DNA of 64,000 nt from Flavobacteriales bacterium (GTDB lineage Bacteria > Bacteroidota > Bacteroidia > Flavobacteriales_F > PHOS-HE28), in NCBI GenBank assembly GCA_023957375.1, contig JAMLHB010000002.1:1-64000 (forward strand), read 5' to 3'. Below the pieces are notes generated by a model that worked only from the letters and a program-made list of their open reading frames with translations, made no database searches and had not been told where the DNA came from. Shown here piece after piece: positions 11,456 to 21,926 of the stretch; position 1 is the stretch's first letter; each line of letters starts with the position of its first letter. The position numbers and the translations under genes are program-made.

Positions 11456-14400
11456 TCAGGGATTCAATTGGTTCATGTTGTCACTTTCACCTTCCAGGCT
11501 TACCTCCAAGGCCAGGCCCCGCAGCTCGTGCAGGAGCACGTTGAAGGATTCGGGAATTCCCGGCACGGGCATGGGTTCCCCCTTCACAATGGCCTCGTAC
11601 GCCTTGGCGCGGCCCATCACGTCGTCGCTCTTCACCGTGAGGATCTCCTGCAGCACATTGGCCGCACCGAAGGCTTCCAGGGCCCACACCTCCATTTCGC
11701 CGAAGCGCTGGCCGCCGAACTGGGCCTTGCCGCCCAAGGGCTGCTGGGTGATCAAGCTGTAGGGTCCGATGGAACGGGCGTGCATCTTGTCGTCCACCAT
11801 GTGCGACAGCTTCAGCATGTAGATCACGCCCACGGTGGCGGGCTGGTCGAAGCGCTCGCCGGTGCCTCCGTCGTGGAGGTAGGCCTTGCCATAGCGCGGC
11901 AGGCCGGCCTCATCGGTCTGTTCATTGATCTGCTCAATGGAAGCGCCGTCGAAAATGGGGGTGGCATACTTGCGCCCCAGCTTCAGGCCGGCCCAACCGA
12001 GCACGGTCTCATAGATCTGGCCCAGGTTCATCCGTGAAGGAACGCCCAGGGGGTTGAGCACGATGTCCACCGGTGTGCCATCGGCCAGGAAAGGCATGTC
12101 GGCATCGCGCACGATCTTGGACACGATGCCCTTGTTGCCGTGGCGGCCGGCCATCTTGTCGCCCACGGTGAGCTTGCGCTTGTTGGCGATGTAGACCTTG
12201 GCCAGCTTCATGATGCCGGTGGGCAGTTCGTCGCCGATGCTCACCTGGAAGTTCTTGCGCTTGTAGGCCCCGCTGATGTCGCTGTGGCGGATGGTGTAGT
12301 TGTGGATCAACTGGCGCACCAGCTCGTTGGTCTTCTTGTCGGCGGTCCAGTCGGTGGGGTCCACGGTGATGTAATCCACCTTCTCCAGCACCTTGGCGCT
12401 GAATTTCACGCCTTTTCGGATCTGTTCCTCCTTGTACTTGTTGAAGACGCCGTTGGAGTTGGTGTTCCCGATCAGGGACATGAGCTTTTCCACCAGGAGG
12501 TTTTTCAGGTCGGCCAATTCCTTGGCCTCCTCCTTGGCGATGCGCTCCAGCACGGCCTTCTCGTTGCCCTTCACCTTCTTGTCCTTCACGGCCCGCGCGA
12601 AGAGCTTCTTGTTGATCACCACGCCCTTGGTGCTGGGCGGTGCCTTCATGGAGGCGTCCTTCACGTCGCCGGCCTTGTCGCCGAAGATGGCGCGCAGGAG
12701 TTTCTCTTCCGGGCTGGGATCGGTCTCGCCCTTGGGGGTGATCTTGCCGATGAGGATGTCGCCTTCCTTCACTTCGGCCCCGATCCGGATCAGTCCGTTC
12801 TCGTCGAGGTCCTTGGTGGCCTCCTCGCTCACGTTGGGGATGTCGGAGGTGAGTTCCTCCTGGCCGCGCTTGGTGTCGCGCACCTCCATGATGTACTCAT
12901 CGATGTGGATGGAGGTGAACAGGTCTTCGCGCGCGGTTCGCTCACTGATCACGATGGCATCCTCGAAGTTGTAGCCCTTCCACGGCATGAAGGCCACCAC
13001 GAGGTTGCGCCCGATGGCCAGTTCGCCGTCCTCGGTGCTGTATCCTTCGCAGAGTGTTTGCCCGGCATGCACCTTCTCGCCCTTCGTGACGATGGGGTGC
13101 AAGTTCATGCAGGTGCTCTGGTTGGTCTTCCGGAACTTGGTGAGCTTGTATTCCTTTTCGTCGCCGTCAAAGCTCACCACGCGCTGCTCGTCGGTGCGCT
13201 TGTATTCGATCACGATGCGCTCGCTGTCCACGTATTTCACCGTGCCATCGCCTTCGGCGGTGATGAGCACCCGGCTATCGCGGGCCACGAGTTCCTCGAG
13301 GCCGGTTCCCACGATGGGGGAATCGGGCCGCATCAACGGCACGGCCTGGCGCATCATGTTGGAGCCCATCAGTGCACGGTTGGCGTCGTTGTGCTCCAGG
13401 AAGGGGATCAGGCTGGCGGCGATGGAGGCGATCTGGTTGGGCCCCACGTCCATCAGGTTGATCTCCTTGGGCGGCACCACGGGGAAATCGCCCATTTGGC
13501 GGGCCTTCACCCGGTCGTTGGTGAACTCACCGTTGGCCTCCAAGGGTGCATTGGCCTGCGCGATCATTTTCATGTCCTCCTCCTCCGCGCTGAGGTAGAT
13601 CGGTGCGGCTTTCAGGTCCACCTTGCCGTCCTTCACTTGGCGGTAGGGTGTTTCAATGAAGCCGAGGTTATTGATCTTGCTGTACACGCACAGGGAGCTG
13701 ATCAGGCCGATGTTCGGGCCTTCCGGCGTTTCGATGGTGCAGAGGCGGCCGTAGTGGGTGTAGTGCACGTCGCGCACCTCGAAGCCGGCACGCTCTCGGC
13801 TGAGGCCGCCGGGTCCAAGTGCCGAAAGGCGGCGCTTGTGGGTGATCTCGGCCAGCGGGTTGGTCTGGTCCATGAACTGGCTGAGCTGGTTCGTTCCGAA
13901 GAACGAGTTGATCACCGAGCTCAGGGTTTTGGCATTGATCAGGTCCGTGGGGGTGAACACCTCGTTGTCGCGCACGTTCATGCGCTCGCGGATGGTGCGG
14001 GCCATGCGCGCCAGGCCCACGCCGAACTGGCTGTGGAGCTGTTCGCCCACGGTGCGTACGCGGCGGTTGCTCAGGTGGTCGATGTCGTCCACATCGGCCT
14101 TGGAGTTCACCAGTTCAATGAGGTAGCGGATGATGGCGATGATGTCCTCCTTGGTGAGCACGCGCACGCTGAGCTCGCTTTCCAGGCCCAGTTTCTTGTT
14201 GATGCGGTAGCGGCCCACCTCGCCCAGGTCGTAGCGCTGCTCGCTGAAGAAGAGCTTGTCGATCACGCTGCGCGCCGTTTCCAGGTCGGGCGGCTCGGCG
14301 TTGCGAAGCTGGCGGTAGATCACCTCCACGGCCTCCTTTTCGGAGTTGGAGGTATCCTTTTGGAGGGTATTGAAGATCAGCGCGTAGTCCGCCGCGTTCA

Positions 14401-15307
14401 CACCCTGCTTGTGCAGGATGATGGTTTTGGCGCCGCTGTCCAGGATCTCCTCCACGTGGTGTTCCTCCAGCACGGTTTCACGGTCGATCAGCACTTCGTT
14501 GCGCTCGATGGAGACCACCTCGCCGGTGTCCTCGTCCACGAAATCCTCCACCCAGCTCTTCAGCACGCGGGCGGCCAGTTTGCGGCCCACGGCCTCCTTC
14601 ATGGCGGCCTTGGTCACTTTCACTTCGTCGGCCAGGCCGAAGATCTCCAGGATCTGCTTGTCGCTTTCGAAGCCGATGGCGCGCAGCAGGGTGGTTACCG
14701 GCAGTTTCTTTTTACGGTCGATGTAGGCGTACATCACCCCGTTGATGTCCGTGGCGAACTCGATCCAGCTTCCCTTGAAGGGGATCACACGGGCGCTGTA
14801 CAGCTTGGTGCCGTTGGCGTGGCGGCTTTGGCCGAAGAACACGCCCGGGCTGCGGTGCAGTTGGCTGACGATCACCCGGTCGGCGCCGTTGATCACGAAC
14901 GACCCCTTGGGGGTCATGTAGGGGATCTGGCCCAAGTAGACGTCCTGCACGATGGTTTCGAAGTCCTCGTGTTCGGCGTCGGTGCAATAAAGCTTCAGCT
15001 TGGCCTTCAGGGGCACGCTGTAGGTGAGCCCCCGCTCCACGCATTCCTCGATGCTGTAGCGCGGGGGATCGATGAAGTAGTCGAGGAATTCGAGCACGAA
15101 CTGGTTCCGGGTGTCCGTGATGGGGAAATTCTCCATGAACACCTTGTAGAGTCCCTCGGTGGCCCTGTTCTCCGGCAGGGTCTCGATCTGGAAGAACTCC
15201 TCGAAGCTCTTCAGTTGGATATCGAGGAAATCGGGATAGGCGATCGGAAGGGCCGCGGATCCGAAATCAATGCGCTTGTTCTTGTGCTTGGGGTGCATCT
15301 GAGGCAT
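11456..15307 (-). CDS. rpoB: DNA-directed RNA polymerase subunit beta
   Basis: 1283 residues from the ATG at 15307 ('[16 protein letters not shown]'). A longer open frame to 15358 adds an unconserved extension. The rifampicin-pocket region ('[17 protein letters not shown]...[14 protein letters not shown]') is present, and its residues look like a susceptible wild type (Q, D, H, R and S all present). The C-terminal beta clamp ('[24 protein letters not shown]') is complete. Transcribed from rplL across a 173-base gap with strong hairpins, then into rpoC. Confidence 0.97.
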   Translation of the reverse strand: MPQMHPKHKNKRIDFGSAALPIAYPDFLDIQLKSFEEFFQIETLPENRATEGLYKVFMENFPITDTRNQFVLEFLDYFIDPPRYSIEECVERGLTYSVPLKAKLKLYCTDAEHEDFETIVQDVYLGQIPYMTPKGSFVINGADRVIVSQLHRSPGVFFGQSRHANGTKLYSARVIPFKGSWIEFATDINGVMYAYIDRKKKLPVTTLLRAIGFESDKQILEIFGLADEVKVTKAAMKEAVGRKLAARVLKSWVEDFVDEDTGEVVSIERNEVLIDRETVLEEHHVEEILDSGAKTIILHKQGVNAADYALIFNTLQKDTSNSEKEAVEVIYRQLRNAEPPDLETARSVIDKLFFSEQRYDLGEVGRYRINKKLGLESELSVRVLTKEDIIAIIRYLIELVNSKADVDDIDHLSNRRVRTVGEQLHSQFGVGLARMARTIRERMNVRDNEVFTPTDLINAKTLSSVINSFFGTNQLSQFMDQTNPLAEITHKRRLSALGPGGLSRERAGFEVRDVHYTHYGRLCTIETPEGPNIGLISSLCVYSKINNLGFIETPYRQVKDGKVDLKAAPIYLSAEEEDMKMIAQANAPLEANGEFTNDRVKARQMGDFPVVPPKEINLMDVGPNQIASIAASLIPFLEHNDANRALMGSNMMRQAVPLMRPDSPIVGTGLEELVARDSRVLITAEGDGTVKYVDSERIVIEYKRTDEQRVVSFDGDEKEYKLTKFRKTNQSTCMNLHPIVTKGEKVHAGQTLCEGYSTEDGELAIGRNLVVAFMPWKGYNFEDAIVISERTAREDLFTSIHIDEYIMEVRDTKRGQEELTSDIPNVSEEATKDLDENGLIRIGAEVKEGDILIGKITPKGETDPSPEEKLLRAIFGDKAGDVKDASMKAPPSTKGVVINKKLFARAVKDKKVKGNEKAVLERIAKEEAKELADLKNLLVEKLMSLIGNTNSNGVFNKYKEEQIRKGVKFSAKVLEKVDYITVDPTDWTADKKTNELVRQLIHNYTIRHSDISGAYKRKNFQVSIGDELPTGIMKLAKVYIANKRKLTVGDKMAGRHGNKGIVSKIVRDADMPFLADGTPVDIVLNPLGVPSRMNLGQIYETVLGWAGLKLGRKYATPIFDGASIEQINEQTDEAGLPRYGKAYLHDGGTGERFDQPATVGVIYMLKLSHMVDDKMHARSIGPYSLITQQPLGGKAQFGGQRFGEMEVWALEAFGAANVLQEILTVKSDDVMGRAKAYEAIVKGEPMPVPGIPESFNVLLHELRGLALEVSLEGESDNMNQLNP

Positions 15308-15362
15308 GTGGGAGTGCTGAAGGAATTGATCGCAAGACCGGCGACCTGGCTGTACCATTTAA

Positions 15363-15467
15363 CCCCGGTACCGGGGGTCGGAGAGGGTGCCCGCCTCAAC
15401 GGGCAAAAGGACCCGATGGGCCGGGTGTGCAGCTGTTCACTGCCTCACCCGGCCATCGCGGTCCTTT
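15363..15467 (-). promoter_or_regulatory. Three stacked hairpins in the rplL-rpoB gap
   Basis: The gap holds a 14-base palindrome CCCCGGTACCGGGG (15363-15376), a small stem TGCCCG/CGGGCA (15388-15405) and a long near-perfect stem of about 20 bp (arms 15406-15427 and 15446-15467). The place corresponds to the attenuator and RNase III processing region between rplL and rpoB in E. coli, which lowers polymerase output relative to ribosomal proteins. A similar role is inferred here. Confidence 0.55.
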
Positions 15468-15480
15468 GGATCCTGTGGGC

Positions 15481-15861
15481 TTACTTGATCTCAACTTCTG
15501 CCCCGGCTTCCGTCAGTTGCTGCTTCAGGTTCTCGGCTTCCTCCTTGGAAACACCCTCCTTCAGGGGCTTCGGTGCGCTGTCCACCAGTTCCTTGGCCTC
15601 CTTGAGGCCCAGGCCGGTGAGTTCCTTCACCAGTTTCACTACGGCGAGCTTGCTTTGTCCACCGGATTTCAACACCACGTCGAAGCTGGTCTTGGCGGCG
15701 GCTTCTTCGCCCCCCCCTCCTGCGGCGGGGCCGACGGCTACTGCCACGGCGGCTGCGGCGGGTTCAATTTGGTATTCGTCCTTCAGGTACTGGGCCAATT
15801 CGCTCACCTCCTTCACGGTGAGGCCAACGAGCTGATCGCCCAAGGTTTTGATGTCTGCCAT
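15481..15861 (-). CDS. rplL: 50S ribosomal protein L7/L12
   Basis: 126 residues. N-terminal dimerization domain ('[30 protein letters not shown]'), an Ala/Gly/Pro-rich hinge (about 36-52), and a C-terminal factor-binding domain with '[37 protein letters not shown]'. It forms the mobile stalk that recruits translation factors. Lies between rplJ and rpoB, the usual order. Confidence 0.97.
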   Translation of the reverse strand: MADIKTLGDQLVGLTVKEVSELAQYLKDEYQIEPAAAAVAVAVGPAAGGGGEEAAAKTSFDVVLKSGGQSKLAVVKLVKELTGLGLKEAKELVDSAPKPLKEGVSKEEAENLKQQLTEAGAEVEIK

Positions 15862-15950
15862 CTTTTGGTTTTGTTACTTGCGGTTGTTGGGAAGCTGACT
15901 GTGCGTAACGCGTTTGTTGCAGGGCTGCGTGGTAGCCCTCCGGTATCTTT

Positions 15951-16481
15951 TTATGCGGCTCTTTCCTCCAGGGCCTTCACCAAGCCGGCGATCTTGTGGC
16001 CGCCGCCGCCCTGCAGGGCGCTGATGACGTTCTTGATCGGGCTTTGGAGCAGGCCGATGATCTCACCGATGAGCTCTTCGCGGCCCTTGAGCTGGCTGAG
16101 CATCACCAACTGGTCGTCGCCGATGAACACGGCTTCGTCGATCCAGGCGCTCTTGAGCATGGGGCGGTCGCCCTTCTTGCGGAAGTCGCGGATCAGCTTG
16201 GCCGGCACGTTGCCCTTTTCGGCGAACAAGAGGGCGGTTTGGCCCACCAGGGTGGGGAACAGTTCGCTGTAATCCTTGCCTTCCACACGCTCCATAGCCT
16301 TGCGTAGGAGGGTGTTCTTCACCACCTTCATCCGCACACCGCCCTTGTTGCAGGCGCGGCGCAGGTTGCTGGTGCTTTCGGCGGTCATGGAACTGGCATC
16401 AGTGAGGTACAGGACGTTGGCGTCCTTGATGTCACCGATCAGTTCTGCGATGGCTTGGTCTTTTTCTGCGCGGGTTGCCAT
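15951..16481 (-). CDS. rplJ: 50S ribosomal protein L10
   Basis: 176 residues with 'ADASSMTA...STSNLRRACNKGGVRMKVVKNTLLRKAME' in the N-terminal domain and a C-terminal helix that holds L7/L12 dimers. It is the stalk base and, by analogy, the autogenous regulator of rplJL. 89 bases separate it from rplL. Confidence 0.96.
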   Translation of the reverse strand: MATRAEKDQAIAELIGDIKDANVLYLTDASSMTAESTSNLRRACNKGGVRMKVVKNTLLRKAMERVEGKDYSELFPTLVGQTALLFAEKGNVPAKLIRDFRKKGDRPMLKSAWIDEAVFIGDDQLVMLSQLKGREELIGEIIGLLQSPIKNVISALQGGGGHKIAGLVKALEERAA

Positions 16482-16504
16482 TGTTCTGTTTCGTTTGGGG
16501 TTGG

Positions 16505-17197
16505 TTATCCCACCACGCGGGTGTCCACTTTAATGCCCGGCCCCATGGTGCTGCTCACGTAAATGCTCTGGATGTAGGTGCCCTTGGAAGTGGTGGGCTT
16601 GAGCTTCACCAGGGTTTGCAGCAGTTCATTGGCGTTCTCGGAGATCTTGTCGGCGCCGAAGGAAGCCTTGCCGATCACCGCATGGATGATGCCGGCCTTG
16701 TCCACCTTGAAGTCGATCTTGCCGGCCTTCACTTCCTGGGTGGCCTTGGCCACGTCCATGGTCACCGTGCCGGTCTTGGGGTTGGGCATCAGGCCGCGGG
16801 GTCCGAGCACGCGGCCTAGGGCGCCCACTTTGGCCATCACGTTGGGCGTGCAAATGATCACGTCCACGTCGGTCCAGCCGCCTTTGATCTTTTCCACGTA
16901 CTCATCCAGGCCGGCCATATCAGCACCGGCGGCCAAGGCTTCCTCGCATTTGGCCGGGTCGGCCAGCACCAGCACGCGCACGGTGCGGCCGGTGCCATGG
17001 GGCAGGCTCACGGTGCCGCGCACCATTTCGGTGCTCTTTTTGGGGTCCACCCCGAGGCGCACCGCAATGTCCACGGTGGCGTCGAACTTGGTGGTGCTGG
17101 TCTTCTTCACCAGGTTGGCGGCTTCCAGCAGGTCGTACGCCTTGGAAGCATCATACAAGGCTGCGGCAGCCTTGCGCTTTTTTGTCGTTTGTGCCAT
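16505..17197 (-). CDS. rplA: 50S ribosomal protein L1
   Basis: 230 residues from the ATG at 17197 ('[26 protein letters not shown]'). Contains the L1 signature '[21 protein letters not shown]' and '[15 protein letters not shown]'. It forms the L1 stalk at the tRNA exit site and in many bacteria represses its own operon. The frame extends upstream across the end of rplK, but 17197 is 8 bases past the rplK stop and fits the family N terminus. Confidence 0.96.
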   Translation of the reverse strand: MAQTTKKRKAAAALYDASKAYDLLEAANLVKKTSTTKFDATVDIAVRLGVDPKKSTEMVRGTVSLPHGTGRTVRVLVLADPAKCEEALAAGADMAGLDEYVEKIKGGWTDVDVIICTPNVMAKVGALGRVLGPRGLMPNPKTGTVTMDVAKATQEVKAGKIDFKVDKAGIIHAVIGKASFGADKISENANELLQTLVKLKPTTSKGTYIQSIYVSSTMGPGIKVDTRVVG

Positions 17198-17205
17198 GGC
17201 TCGGG

Positions 17206-17646
17206 TTATTTCAGGGGGCTTTCGCCGGTTACGGTGATGCCCATGGACCGGGCGGTGCCGGCCACCATGCTCATGGCGCTCTCCAGGGTGAAACAATTCA
17301 GGTCGGGCATCTTGTCCTCGGCAATGGTTTTCACCTGGTCCCAGCTTACGCTGCCCACCTTGTCAGTCTGCGGAACGCCACTGCCCTTCTTGGCCTTGGA
17401 GAGTTCCAACAGCTGCACGGCGGCAGGCGGGGTTTTGATGATGAAGTCGAAGGACTTGTCCGCGTAGAGGGTGATCACCACAGGCAGCAGCTTGCCTGCC
17501 TTGTCCTGCGTGCGGGCATTGAACTGCTTGCAGAACTCCATGATGTTCACCCCTTTGGCGCCCAATGCCGGGCCCACCGGGGGGGCGGGGTTGGCCGCTC
17601 CTCCTTTTACTTGGAGCTTCAATTGCCCCGTAACCTCCTTTGCCAT
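17206..17646 (-). CDS. rplK: 50S ribosomal protein L11
   Basis: 146 residues starting '[29 protein letters not shown]', the standard L11 N terminus, with the RNA-binding C-terminal domain ending '[19 protein letters not shown]'. Part of the GTPase-associated centre. First gene of the rplK-A pair, 8 bases before rplA. Confidence 0.97.
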   Translation of the reverse strand: MAKEVTGQLKLQVKGGAANPAPPVGPALGAKGVNIMEFCKQFNARTQDKAGKLLPVVITLYADKSFDFIIKTPPAAVQLLELSKAKKGSGVPQTDKVGSVSWDQVKTIAEDKMPDLNCFTLESAMSMVAGTARSMGITVTGESPLK

Positions 17647-17745
17647 GTTCGTGTTGTTGTGTCCTGGTTATCGTGCGCCATGCGGCGGACTCGGACTGGT
17701 TTATTCGTTGTTGGGGTGGCACGCCGCCCGCGGTTGCTGCCTTGG

Positions 17746-18300
17746 TCAGATTTCCTTCTCTACTTGCATGAAGCTCAATTCCAACGGCGTTCTACGGCCG
17801 AAGATCTTCACCATCACCTTGAGCTTCTTCTTCTCTTCGTTGATCTCCTCGATGGTTCCGTTGAACCCGTTGAAGGGTCCGTCGATCACCTTCACCCCTT
17901 CCCCGACATGATAGGGGTTGTAGGGCGATTCATCGGCATCGGCCAGTTCATCCACGGTGCCCAGGATGCGGTTCACCTCGCTTTGGCGCAGGGGCACGGG
18001 ATCGCCACCTTTCTCTGCGCCCAGGAAGCCGATCACGTTGGTCATCTGCTTGAGGGTATGGGCGGTTTCTCCGCTCAGGTCCGCCTCCAGCAGCACGTAA
18101 CCGGGGAAGAAGTTGCGCTCCTTGCTCACCTTCTTTCCGTCGCGGATCTGGTAGAACTTCTCCATGGGGATGAGCACCTGGGCGATGTACCGGCCCAAGT
18201 TGGAGCGGCGCACTTCGGCGTCGATGAGCTCCTTCACCTTCTTCTCCTTCCCGCTCACGGCGCGAAGCACGTACCACTTCTTGTTGCTTACCCCGCTCAT
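17746..18300 (-). CDS. nusG: Transcription elongation/antitermination factor NusG
   Basis: 184 residues. NGN domain ('[23 protein letters not shown]...[16 protein letters not shown]...[12 protein letters not shown]') followed by a KOW domain ('[42 protein letters not shown]'). Couples RNA polymerase to ribosome or Rho. Four bases separate it from secE upstream; rplK follows after 99 bases. Confidence 0.97.
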   Translation of the reverse strand: MSGVSNKKWYVLRAVSGKEKKVKELIDAEVRRSNLGRYIAQVLIPMEKFYQIRDGKKVSKERNFFPGYVLLEADLSGETAHTLKQMTNVIGFLGAEKGGDPVPLRQSEVNRILGTVDELADADESPYNPYHVGEGVKVIDGPFNGFNGTIEEINEEKKKLKVMVKIFGRRTPLELSFMQVEKEI

Positions 18301-18304
18301 CCCC

Positions 18305-18532
18305 TTATCCGATGAACTTGTAGATGAACCCCAGGATACCCTTCCAGAAGCTGGTATTGCCCATGTTGTGTACGCCGAACACGAAGTCCATCAGGAAGAT
18401 GATGAGCGACATGACGGCCGTGGAGACCAGCACCAGGATGGAACTGTTCTGGAGCTCCTTCCAGGTGGGCCAACTGACCTTGTGCACCAGTTCGGTGTAG
18501 GCCTCGCTCAGGTATGTCTTGATGCTTGCCAC
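18305..18532 (-). CDS. secE: Preprotein translocase subunit SecE
   Basis: About 75 residues with the SecE core '[20 protein letters not shown]' and a single transmembrane helix ('[22 protein letters not shown]'). Forms the SecYEG channel. No ATG is available: the GTG at 18532 is chosen because the only longer option, GTG at 18550, would overlap the 3' end of tRNA-Trp. The start is therefore only about 15 bases downstream of the mature tRNA. Confidence 0.9.
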   Translation of the reverse strand: MASIKTYLSEAYTELVHKVSWPTWKELQNSSILVLVSTAVMSLIIFLMDFVFGVHNMGNTSFWKGILGFIYKFIG

Positions 18533-18547
18533 TGTTGTCAGTTTTTG

Positions 18548-18620
18548 CACGGGAGGCAGGAATCGAACCCGCAGCCTACGGTTTTGGAGACCGTCGCTCT
18601 ACCGATTGAGCTACTCCCGT
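18548..18620 (-). tRNA. tRNA-Trp (CCA)
   Basis: Full cloverleaf: acceptor ACGGGAG/CTCCCGT, anticodon stem-loop ACGGT-CTCCAAA-ACCGT with anticodon CCA (plus-strand 18585-18587), and T-arm 'GGGTTCGATTCC'. 3' CCA not encoded. Sits between tuf and secE, as in many bacteria. Confidence 0.95.
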
Positions 18621-18654
18621 TCATTTCCTTTCCTGTGCCTTGCTTTCGGCGCCG

Positions 18655-18685
18655 AAGGCCGCCCCGCGCAGTGCGGAGCGGCCTT
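18655..18685. terminator. Hairpin between tuf and tRNA-Trp
   Basis: AAGGCCGC...GCGGCCTT stem with a further GC-rich inner stem, 21 bases after the tuf stop. On the minus strand it lacks a T-run, so partial termination or a processing site between tuf and the tRNA is more likely than full termination. Confidence 0.4.
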
Positions 18686-18705
18686 TTGGCATCCATATTC
18701 TGCGC

Positions 18706-19893
18706 TTACTTGCTGATTTCGGTAACCTGGCCGGCACCCACGGTGCGCCCACCCTCGCGGATGGCGAAACGCAGGCCCTTGTCCATGGCGATCGGCACGA
18801 TCAGTTTCACGGAGATCGTCACGTTGTCGCCGGGCATCACCATTTCGCGGCCTTCGGGCAGGGTGATCTCGCCGGTAACGTCCGTGGTGCGGAAGTAGAA
18901 TTGGGGGCGGTACTTGTTGTGGAAAGGGGTGTGGCGTCCGCCTTCCTCCTTCTTCAACACGTAGATCTCGCCCTTGAACTCGGTGTGCGGGGTGATGCTG
19001 CCGGGCTTGGCGATCACCATGCCGCGGCGGATCTGGTTCTTTTCAATGCCGCGCAGCAGCAGGCCCACGTTGTCGCCGGCCTCGCCGCGGTCCAGCAGCT
19101 TCTTGAACATTTCCACGCCGGTGCAGGTGCTGGTGAGCTTTTCCTCCTGCATCCCCACGACCTCCAAGGGGTCTCCGGTCTTCACCACGCCCAGCTCGAT
19201 GCGGCCGGTGGCCACGGTGCCGCGGCCGGTGATGGAGAACACGTCCTCCACGCTCATCAGCAGGGGCTTTTCCACGTCACGGGGCGGCACGGGGATCCAG
19301 GTGTCCACCGCTTTCATCAGTTCCATCACACTTTCCACCCACTTGGGCTCGCCGTTCAGGGCGCCCAGGGCGCTGCCGCGGATCACCGGGGTGTTGTCCC
19401 CATCGTACTCATAGAAGCTGAGCAGCTCGCGGATCTCCATTTCCACCAGGTCGAGCAGTTCGGCGTCATCCACCAGGTCCACCTTGTTCATGAACACCAC
19501 GATCTTGGGCACGCCCACTTGGCGGCCCAGCAGGATGTGCTCGCGGGTTTGGGGCATGGGGCCGTCGGTGGCGGCCACCACCAGGATGGCACCGTCCATT
19601 TGCGCGGCACCGGTCACCATGTTCTTCACATAGTCGGCGTGGCCCGGGCAGTCCACGTGCGCATAGTGGCGGTTCTCGGTGGAATACTCCACGTGCGAGG
19701 TGTTGATCGTGATGCCGCGTTCCTTTTCCTCGGGCGCGTTGTCGATGGAATCGAAGCTGCGTGCCTCGGACAGGCCCTTGTCGGCCAGCACTTTGCTGAT
19801 GGCCGCCGTGAGGGTGGTCTTGCCGTGGTCAACGTGGCCGATGGTGCCGATGTTGAGGTGCGGTTTGTTGCGTTGATAAGTCTCCTTTGCCAT
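18706..19893 (-). CDS. tuf: Elongation factor Tu
   Basis: 395 residues beginning '[20 protein letters not shown]'. P-loop '[10 protein letters not shown]' (19-28), switch II 'DCPGHADY', guanine specificity 'NKVD', and domains 2-3 complete to 'GQVTEI'. Delivers aminoacyl-tRNA to the ribosome. Preceded by four tRNA genes in the same order (Thr-Tyr-Gly-Thr) as E. coli thrU-tyrU-glyT-thrT-tufB. Confidence 0.98.
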   Translation of the reverse strand: MAKETYQRNKPHLNIGTIGHVDHGKTTLTAAISKVLADKGLSEARSFDSIDNAPEEKERGITINTSHVEYSTENRHYAHVDCPGHADYVKNMVTGAAQMDGAILVVAATDGPMPQTREHILLGRQVGVPKIVVFMNKVDLVDDAELLDLVEMEIRELLSFYEYDGDNTPVIRGSALGALNGEPKWVESVMELMKAVDTWIPVPPRDVEKPLLMSVEDVFSITGRGTVATGRIELGVVKTGDPLEVVGMQEEKLTSTCTGVEMFKKLLDRGEAGDNVGLLLRGIEKNQIRRGMVIAKPGSITPHTEFKGEIYVLKKEEGGRHTPFHNKYRPQFYFRTTDVTGEITLPEGREMVMPGDNVTISVKLIVPIAMDKGLRFAIREGGRTVGAGQVTEISK

Positions 19894-20001
19894 GTGGGAA
19901 CGGTCGTTTGGTGTTGTTCTTGTTCGTTACTTGTTCCGGTTGATCCTTTCCGATGTACCTGCCGTTGCGGCTTTCTCCTTTCCCCATGGACCGGGGCCTG
20001 G

Positions 20002-20073
<72 letters not shown>

Positions 20074-20154
20074 CTTTGTATGGTTGGTTCGCCGCACCCC
20101 TGGAAGCGGGGTGGCAGCGATCGGCCGCCGGCGCGGATGCGGGGGCGGCCAAAG

Positions 20155-20227
20155 AGCGGGAGACGAGATTCGAACCCGCGACATTCAGCTTGGAAGGCTG
20201 ATGCTCTACCAACTGAGCTACTCCCGC
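20155..20227 (-). tRNA. tRNA-Gly (TCC)
   Basis: Acceptor GCGGGAG/CTCCCGC, anticodon arm TCAGC-CTTCCAA-GCTGA with anticodon TCC, T-arm 'GGGTTCGAATCTC'. CCA not encoded. Third of four tRNAs leading to tuf. Confidence 0.95.
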
Positions 20228-20278
20228 TTGGTTGCCGGACGGGCGATCATCTTCGGGCGGCTCCGTGAAGGGCGATGG

Positions 20279-20361
20279 TGGGGAGAGCAGGATTCGAACC
20301 TACGAAGTCGTAAGACAGCAGATTTACAGTCTGCCCCCGTTGGCCGCTTGGGTATCTCCCC
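20279..20361 (-). tRNA. tRNA-Tyr (GTA)
   Basis: 83 nt with a long variable arm (class II). Acceptor GGGGAGA/TCTCCCC, anticodon arm GCAGA-CTGTAAA-TCTGC with anticodon GTA. CCA follows at 20278-20276, so it may be encoded. Confidence 0.95.
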
Positions 20362-20376
20362 TTGGTCCTGGCACGG

Positions 20377-20449
20377 AGCCAATGAAGGGACTCGAACCCC
20401 CGACCGGCTGATTACAAATCAGCTGCTCTACCAGCTGAGCTACATTGGC
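20377..20449 (-). tRNA. tRNA-Thr (TGT)
   Basis: Acceptor GCCAATG/CATTGGC, anticodon arm GCTGA-TTTGTAA-TCAGC with anticodon TGT, T-arm 'GGGTTCGAGTCCC'. CCA not encoded. First gene of the tRNA-tuf transcript. Confidence 0.95.
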
Positions 20450-20517
20450 AAGTACAACACGGAAAAGAACACTCCGAACCCGCCTCCGGGATGGTCATCC
20501 CCCCGGAATTGGGCCTG

Positions 20518-20548
20518 CAAATGTATACAAAAGCATGAAGCCACCAAA
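20518..20548 (-). promoter_or_regulatory. Promoter of the tRNA-tuf transcript (TTTG, 19 bases, TACATTTG)
   Basis: On the minus strand TTTG (20548-20545) is followed after 19 bases by TACATTTG (20525-20518), the full Bacteroidota -33/-7 pair. It lies about 70 bases upstream of tRNA-Thr(TGT) and should drive the stable-RNA/tuf block. Confidence 0.65.
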
Positions 20549-20620
20549 CGCAGGCACCAAGAAGACCGCCATGGCCTTGCGTTAAAGAGTTGCAAATGCC
20601 CTTGCCGCAAGGCTTGTGGG

Positions 20621-20920
20621 CTATCCGCGCACCTTGGCCTTGTCTTTCTCCACTTGGCTGCGCAGGGCTTCGATGGCGTTCACGGCAGCTTCCTCAAAGC
20701 TTACCGCGCGGCGCTTGGCAAAGAGGTCGTTGCCCGGCACGGCCAGCCGGATCTCCACATGCTTGTTCTCCGGCCGCTCCCCGTCGGGGCCTACCCGCAG
20801 GGTGACGTCGCCGGAAAGGATGTTGTCATGGAACAAGGTGAGCTTGTTGAGCTTCTCCTTGATGAAATCCACCAGTTTGATGTCGGCGTCGAAATGGAGG
20901 GAATGCACGTTCACGTTCAT
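20621..20920 (-). CDS. hpf: Ribosome hibernation-promoting factor, short form
   Basis: 99 residues of the HPF/RaiA family: beta strand 'MNVNVHSLHFDADIKLVDFIKEKLNKL', then 'KHVEIRLAVPGNDLFAKRRAVSFEEAAVNAIEALRSQVEK'. There is no long-form C-terminal dimerization domain. It inactivates ribosomes in stationary phase. It starts 7 bases after the recombinase gene on the same strand, so it is co-transcribed with it. Confidence 0.9.
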   Translation of the reverse strand: MNVNVHSLHFDADIKLVDFIKEKLNKLTLFHDNILSGDVTLRVGPDGERPENKHVEIRLAVPGNDLFAKRRAVSFEEAAVNAIEALRSQVEKDKAKVRG

Positions 20921-20927
20921 CTCACGG

Positions 20928-21833
20928 TCACTTTGGTTTGTTCAGTGGTTGTTCGGGCCCGCCGCGCGGATGTGCCTGGCGATGGGCCTGTTTGAGCTTC
21001 TCGATGGTGTTGTGCGTGTACACCTGCGTGGCGGCCAGGTTGGCATGGCCCAGCAATTCCTTCACGGCATTGAGGTCGGCGCCGTGTTCAAGCAGGTGCG
21101 TGGCAAAGGTGTGTCGCAACACGTGTGGGCTTCGTTTGTCCTGGGTGGTGACCGCACTAAGGTAATGCTTCACCAGGGATTGCACCGTGCGCCTTGGCAG
21201 TGGCTTCCCGTCCGGCTTCACCAGCAGCGCGGGGCCCGGGCCCAATGCGGTGCGCAGGGGCAGATAGGCGCGCAACAGGTCCACCAGCGGGGAAGCCAAG
21301 GGAATGATGCGCTCCTTGTTGCGTTTGCCCAACACGCGCACCGTGGCGCGGTGCAGGTCGACGCTCTCTTCGGCCAGGCCCATCAGCTCGGCCAAGCGCA
21401 TGCCGGTGCCGTAAAGCAGTTCCATGATCAAGCGGTCGCGCAGGCCGGCAAACCCCTCGGGCCAGGGCATCTCCTCCAGCATTTGCTGCATGCTGCGTTC
21501 AGTGACGAATTCGGGCAGCCGCGCGGGCGCCTTGGGCGGGGTGATCAGTGCGGTGGGGTCGCCCTGCACGGCACCCACGGTGCGTGCGAAGCGGAAAAAG
21601 GCCCTCAGTGCGCTCAGCTTCCGGTTCACCGAGCGCGCCCCCACCCCTGCCTCCATCAGTTGCACCATCCAAGCCCTTACGGCCTTCCCGTTGGCCCGCA
21701 GCAGGTCTTCCATTTGAAGCTCTTGCAGCAGGAAATGGGCAAATTGCCCCAGGTCGCGCCGGTAGGCGTCCACGGTGTGGCGACTGGCGCGCTGCTCGTA
21801 GGCCAAGTGTTCAAGAAAGCGGTCGATCACCAT
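20928..21833 (-). CDS. XerC/D-type tyrosine recombinase
   Basis: 301 residues. N-terminal SAM-like DNA-binding domain (1-90) and catalytic domain with all residues visible: R146 ('GTGMRLAEL'), K170, H237-x-x-R240 ('HVLRHTF'), H263 and nucleophile Y272 ('VYTHNTIEKLKQAH'). This is the length and C-terminal signature of chromosome-dimer-resolving Xer proteins rather than phage integrases. Bacteroidota carry XerC and XerD paralogs and the sequence alone does not say which. Location beside hpf and rpsU matches other members of the phylum. Confidence 0.9.
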   Translation of the reverse strand: MVIDRFLEHLAYEQRASRHTVDAYRRDLGQFAHFLLQELQMEDLLRANGKAVRAWMVQLMEAGVGARSVNRKLSALRAFFRFARTVGAVQGDPTALITPPKAPARLPEFVTERSMQQMLEEMPWPEGFAGLRDRLIMELLYGTGMRLAELMGLAEESVDLHRATVRVLGKRNKERIIPLASPLVDLLRAYLPLRTALGPGPALLVKPDGKPLPRRTVQSLVKHYLSAVTTQDKRSPHVLRHTFATHLLEHGADLNAVKELLGHANLAATQVYTHNTIEKLKQAHRQAHPRGGPEQPLNKPK

Positions 21834-21852
21834 GGGCGGGAAGCGAAATGCA

Positions 21853-21890
21853 AAAGAGGCGAACGGACCGGTCGGTCCGTTCGCCTCTTT
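21853..21890 (-). terminator. Intrinsic terminator after rpsU
   Basis: Perfect 18-bp stem AAAGAGGCGAACGGACCG with its complement and a 2-base centre. On the minus strand it is followed by TTTTG. It lies 36 bases past the rpsU stop and just before the recombinase start. Confidence 0.8.
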
Positions 21891-21926
21891 GATCTTCTTG
21901 TCTACAGGCCCTTGGTGAAAGCGTGC

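Noticed and set aside
20928-21833. Integrase of an integrated element
   Set aside because: Length, motifs and the hpf/rpsU context fit a chromosomal Xer recombinase; no attachment-site repeats were seen around the tRNA cluster.
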